Origin: Lysobacter sp. S4-A87 | GTDB lineage: Bacteria > Pseudomonadota > Gammaproteobacteria > Xanthomonadales > Xanthomonadaceae | NCBI RefSeq assembly: GCF_022637455.1 | Contig: NZ_CP093341.1 | Location: forward strand, 3,472,001-3,536,000 | Reading direction: 5' to 3' | DNA length: 64,000 nt | Shown: positions 57,525 through 64,000 of the stretch, piece by piece | How the letters are laid out: each line of letters starts with the position of its first letter | Numbering within the stretch: position 1 is the first letter of the stretch | Made by a program: the position numbers and the translations under genes | The notes under the pieces: model-generated | Databases searched by the model: none | Told to the model about the DNA's origin: nothing | What the model saw: only the letters and a program-made list of their open reading frames with translations

Positions 57525-57861
57525 CTAATCGGACTCCTTGCTCCGTTGCGCCGTTCCACAGCGCGGTCGCCGTCCCTGTTGGGAAACACGGCAACTGCGG
57601 CGCGAACCGGCATGGCGTACTGGGGAGGGCAGCGGGCTCTGCGGCACGCTTTTGCCCCTTCACCTAAACCGCGCAAAGGCGCGGGCGGTGTGGGTCGCCA
57701 CCAAGGGGGTGGCTGAAAAGTTGGCGCAAGGTAGCGGCGGAAGTATAAATGCCAGCTGAATGGCTAATTCGTAACCATCGGATTGTCTTGGGTTTTTTAT
57801 CTGAACAGGCGGCTGAAAGCCCCGTCCCATGGGGCTCTCAGCACTTGGGCGTCGGCGCGGT
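57525..57861. other. Intergenic region between SleB-type gene and fadH
   Basis: The 337 bases hold no gene. A hairpin GCCACC/GGTGGC lies near 57694-57712, and AGCCCC/GGGGCT (57818-57836), read on the reverse strand, is followed by TTTC and may end the fadH transcript. The region also contains a short AT-rich patch (around 57740-57800) that could hold the promoter of the SleB-type gene. Confidence 0.5.
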
Positions 57862-61031
<3,170 letters not shown>

Positions 61032-61069
61032 GTGGGATGTCGGTATCTGCTGTGTGGTGCCTGGGCGCA

Positions 61070-62095
61070 TCAGACCGGCGACGGATTGCGTTCGCCAAAA
61101 CCGGCCTGGTGCCAGTACGGATACACCGGCGTCACCGCGCTGGCCTCGTCGAGCGCGGCGACCTGATCGGCCGTCAGGCTCCAGCCGACCGCGCCAAGGT
61201 TCTGCAGCAGCTGCTCCTCGGTGCGCGCACCGATCACCACGGTCGACACCGTCGGTCGCTGCAGCAACCAGTTCAATGCGATCTGCGGCACCGTCTTGCC
61301 GGTTTCGGCAGCGATGACGTCGAGCGCGTCGACGACGCGGTAAAGACGCTCCTCATCGACCGGCGGGCCGTAATCGGCGGTGGCCGACAGCCGCGTCACG
61401 TCCGGACGCGGCTGGCCGCGGCGGATCTTGCCGGTGAGGCGGCCCCAGCCCAGGGGGCTCCACACCACCGCGCCAACGCCCTGGTCGAGGCCGAGCGGCA
61501 TCAGCTCCCACTCATAGTCGCGACCGATCAGTGAGTAGTACGTCTGGTTGGCGACGTAGCGCGACCAGCCATGGCGCTCGGACACGGACAGCGACTTCAT
61601 CAGGTGCCAGCCGGAGAAGTTCGACACACCCAGGTAGCGGATCTTGCCGGCACGAACCATGTTGTCGAGCGTCGACAGCGTTTCTTCGATGGGCGTGCGC
61701 GCGTCGAAGCCGTGCAGCTGGAACAGGTCGATGTAGTCGGTGCCAAGTCGCTTGAGCGCGTCGTCGACGGTGTTGATCAGGTGGAAGCGCGAGGAACCGA
61801 CATTGTTGGGGCCGTCGTCGAAGCGGAATGTGGCCTTGGTCGAGATCAGCACCTTGTCGCGGCGATTCTTGATGGCAGCGCCGAGGATGCTTTCGGCCAG
61901 GCCGCCCGAATAGACATCGGCGCTGTCGAACATGTTGAGGCCGGCGTCGAGGCAGATGTCGACCAGGCGCGTGGCCTCGGCGATGTCGGTGTTGCCCCAC
62001 GAGCCAAACAGTTCGCCCTTGCCGCCGAACGTGCCGGTGCCGAAGCTCAACGCGGGGACGCGAAAGCCGGAGTTGCCGAGAAAACGGTAGTCCAT
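61070..62095 (-). CDS. Aldo/keto reductase
   Basis: The 341-residue protein is a NADPH-dependent oxidoreductase of the aldo/keto reductase superfamily. The catalytic set is visible: Asp and Tyr in FDSADVYSGG, Lys in ISTKATF and His in LFQLHGFD. The C-terminal cofactor site includes VVIGARTEEQLLQN. I used the ATG at 62095 (MDYRFLGNSGFRVP). Its stop is 38 bases from the next gene's start. Confidence 0.93.
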   Translation of the reverse strand: MDYRFLGNSGFRVPALSFGTGTFGGKGELFGSWGNTDIAEATRLVDICLDAGLNMFDSADVYSGGLAESILGAAIKNRRDKVLISTKATFRFDDGPNNVGSSRFHLINTVDDALKRLGTDYIDLFQLHGFDARTPIEETLSTLDNMVRAGKIRYLGVSNFSGWHLMKSLSVSERHGWSRYVANQTYYSLIGRDYEWELMPLGLDQGVGAVVWSPLGWGRLTGKIRRGQPRPDVTRLSATADYGPPVDEERLYRVVDALDVIAAETGKTVPQIALNWLLQRPTVSTVVIGARTEEQLLQNLGAVGWSLTADQVAALDEASAVTPVYPYWHQAGFGERNPSPV

Positions 62096-62129
62096 CGTTG
62101 CGATTCCTGGAGTCAGTGTGCGTGGAAAG

Positions 62130-63422
62130 TCAATGCGCGTAGTCTGCGGAAGCGGCGACCGCCGGTTCGTCGCCGAGCAGGGCACCCAGATCGATCGACT
62201 CGGCCATCGCCTGGTAGCCGGCATCGCCGGGGTGCAGATGGTCGCCCGAGTCGTAGGCGGCCAGGAAACGCGCTGGGTGTGACGGGTCGCGGGTGACCTT
62301 GTCGAAATCCAGCACCGCGTCGAATTCGCCGCTGTCGCGGATCCAGGCGTTGACGGCCTGGCGCACGCGCTCCTTGTCGGCGCCGTAGTAGCCGCGCATC
62401 GGCGTGTCCTGCAGGGCGCCTTCAAACGGTGTCAGGGTCGCACCGACGATGCGCACGCCGCGTGTATGCGCCCGGGCGATCAGCTGGCGGTAGCCGGCGA
62501 TCAGGTCCTCGGCGCGTGCGGCCGGGTCCGATGGCGCGAATGCCGTGCCGTTCCAGCCGATGTCGTTGATGCCGATGAAGACCACGGCCGCGGCCAGGCC
62601 CGGCTGGGACAGCACGTCGCGCTCGAAGCGGGCCAGCGCATTGCTGCCCATCTTGTCCTGCAGCAGGCGCGCGCCGGAGATGCCGGCATTGAGCACGGCG
62701 ACGTCCTGTCCGGCCAGGCGGCGGGCGAGGAAGTCGGGCCAGCGGCGGTTGTGGTCCACCGTCGACATGTTGCCGTCGGTGATCGAGTCGCCCAACGCCA
62801 CCACGCTGCGCGTGCTCGGCGCGGCCTGCACCTGGATGGCCGACAGGAACACGCGCGTGCTCAACGTCGTCTCGGCTTTGATCGCCGACGCAGCGGTCTG
62901 GTCGCCAGCACCGACGTAGGTGGTCTGGCGCGCGTCCCAGTGGAACGTCGCCGGCGGCGTCGGCTCGGGCAGGTAGAGGCTGACCGCGACATCGCCCAGT
63001 GCCGGCACGTCCAGGTCGACCGGATCGCTGAGCATCGGCGCACCCGGTGGAATGGTCACCGAGATCTTTCCGCCGAAGGTAAGCGGCCGATCGCTGGCGG
63101 CGACGATGCGGCCTGCGGACGCGCTGCCTGCGATGCGTGCCGCGCCGATCCGCAACGGCTGCGTGCCGTATTCGTTCGACAGCAACACGCGCACACGGCG
63201 TCCGCCGATGCTGACGCGTGCGGTCTGCCGCACGGTCTGGTTCCATAGGTTGTAGGGGACGTTGGTCGGCAGCACGAAGTCGCCGGCCCAGAGCGGTTGC
63301 GGGCTGGCCGTCCAGGTCGTGGCCCAGGTTGTCGGTGCATCGGCAGTCGATTGCGCCGGCGCGATACCGGACGCTGCCATCAGCAGGGTGGCCAGCACGG
63401 TGCGGGAAACAAGGGGATTCAT
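62130..63422 (-). CDS. Secreted SGNH/GDSL hydrolase
   Basis: The 430-residue protein starts with a signal peptide (MNPLVSRTVLATLLMAASG) ending near APAQS. The SGNH blocks are all present: ALGDSITDG (block I serine), GISGARLL (Gly), FIGINDIGW (Asn) and DHLHPGDAGY (Asp and His). An N-terminal beta-rich domain of about 190 residues precedes the hydrolase domain. It is likely an esterase or lipase-like enzyme exported to the periplasm or outside. ATG at 63422 preferred over an upstream TTG. Confidence 0.92.
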   Translation of the reverse strand: MNPLVSRTVLATLLMAASGIAPAQSTADAPTTWATTWTASPQPLWAGDFVLPTNVPYNLWNQTVRQTARVSIGGRRVRVLLSNEYGTQPLRIGAARIAGSASAGRIVAASDRPLTFGGKISVTIPPGAPMLSDPVDLDVPALGDVAVSLYLPEPTPPATFHWDARQTTYVGAGDQTAASAIKAETTLSTRVFLSAIQVQAAPSTRSVVALGDSITDGNMSTVDHNRRWPDFLARRLAGQDVAVLNAGISGARLLQDKMGSNALARFERDVLSQPGLAAAVVFIGINDIGWNGTAFAPSDPAARAEDLIAGYRQLIARAHTRGVRIVGATLTPFEGALQDTPMRGYYGADKERVRQAVNAWIRDSGEFDAVLDFDKVTRDPSHPARFLAAYDSGDHLHPGDAGYQAMAESIDLGALLGDEPAVAASADYAH

Positions 63423-63461
63423 GACACGCAATTCCTTCGCGAGTGGATGGATACAGCGGAT

Positions 63462-64000
63462 TCAGGGGCGCTCGGGCACGCAGCCGGTGGGCAGCTGCGC
63501 GCTGCGTTCGTGCGCGCTTTCCAGGCGCACGCTCCACAGCGCGACGGCCAGGCCGGCCACGGTCACGACTGCTGCCGCCCATGTCACTGCTTGCAGGCCC
63601 GGGCCACGTTCGATGACAACGCCACCGAGCCAGGCGCCCATGGCATTGCCAAGGTTGAAGGCGGCGATGTTGAAGCTCGAGGCGAGGTTCTGGCCGGCAC
63701 CCGATGCATGGCGCAGCACGCGCAGCTGCAAGGGCGAGACCGTGGCGAACGCAGCGATGCCGAGCGCGGTGATGAAGGCGACGATGGCGAACTGGTTGTG
63801 CAGCGCGAAGCTCATCAACGCCAGCACGATGGCCAGCGCAGCCAGCGTGCCCAGCAGCGCCGGTGTCGGCTTGCGGTCGGCGAGATGGCCGCCGAGCAGG
63901 TTGCCCACGACCATGCCGGCACCGAACAGCAGCAGGATCGGCGACACCGCCGCTTCGGAGAATCCGGCAATGCCGGTCAGCAACGGCTGGATGTAGGTGA
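63462..64000 (-). CDS. MFS transporter, 3' part
   Basis: The frame is open to the window edge. The visible 178 residues cover the C-terminal half of a major facilitator transporter. It opens TYIQPLLTGIAGFSEAAVSP, as in AraJ-like sugar/drug efflux proteins, and has GNLLGGHLADRKPTPALLG, the loop between transmembrane halves. Six hydrophobic segments follow. The real N-terminus lies beyond 64000. It is 39 bases upstream of the SGNH gene and probably first in that run. Confidence 0.9.
   Translation of the reverse strand, partial: TYIQPLLTGIAGFSEAAVSPILLLFGAGMVVGNLLGGHLADRKPTPALLGTLAALAIVLALMSFALHNQFAIVAFITALGIAAFATVSPLQLRVLRHASGAGQNLASSFNIAAFNLGNAMGAWLGGVVIERGPGLQAVTWAAAVVTVAGLAVALWSVRLESAHERSAQLPTGCVPERP

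Overview
The window is GC-rich and densely packed with genes. It reads as a chromosomal segment of a gammaproteobacterium of the Xanthomonadaceae, most like Lysobacter, Luteimonas or Stenotrophomonas. I infer this from protein wording and gene order: lolB-ispE-tRNA-Gln-prs-rplY-pth-ychF, a long-form malate dehydrogenase, a class II DAHP synthase, and no rpmJ between secY and rpsM. Nothing in it looks like a plasmid, phage or island.

Layout. Positions 1-7150 hold the start of hemA (minus strand), then a TPR protein, lolB, ispE, tRNA-Gln, prs, rplY, pth and ychF (plus strand). Positions 7235-9192 hold a tRNA-Tyr/Gly/Thr-tuf transcription unit followed by tRNA-Trp. Positions 9283-26555 carry the secE-nusG, rplKA, rplJL-rpoBC and str (rpsL-rpsG-fusA-tuf) genes. 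Positions 27035-41070 carry the S10, spc and alpha ribosomal operons through rplQ. Together this is almost the whole transcription and translation core: both large RNA polymerase subunits plus alpha, 27 ribosomal proteins in the main cluster (plus L25), EF-G, two EF-Tu copies, NusG and the SecE/SecY translocon subunits.

From 41.2 kb the content becomes ordinary metabolism: dsbB and DAHP synthase (plus), then an amidase lipoprotein, a DUF2127 membrane protein and typA (minus), then a cyclophilin, an aminotransferase, mdh and a propionate set prpE-prpB-prpC (plus). A hypothetical gene, a beta-class GST and a SleB-type hydrolase follow. The end is a tight five-gene minus-strand run: MFS transporter (cut by the window end), SGNH hydrolase, aldo/keto reductase, alcohol dehydrogenase-like protein and 2,4-dienoyl-CoA reductase.

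The most interesting material is non-coding. The str (rpsL) and S10 (rpsJ) operons have matching promoters and leaders: the same sequence around the -10, a first hairpin, then a conserved bulged hairpin whose loop reads AGGAY, at almost the same distance from the promoter. The S10 leader also contains a textbook intrinsic terminator before rpsJ, with an overlapping alternative hairpin, which looks like an attenuator. The two tuf genes, 17.7 kb apart, appear to differ by one base over about 1.27 kb, including the shared 3' hairpin and a REP element. Several palindromic repeat families (REP-like) fill intergenic gaps only. I found no CRISPR, prophage, transposase or biosynthetic cluster. All structures and identities were read by eye and need computation to confirm.
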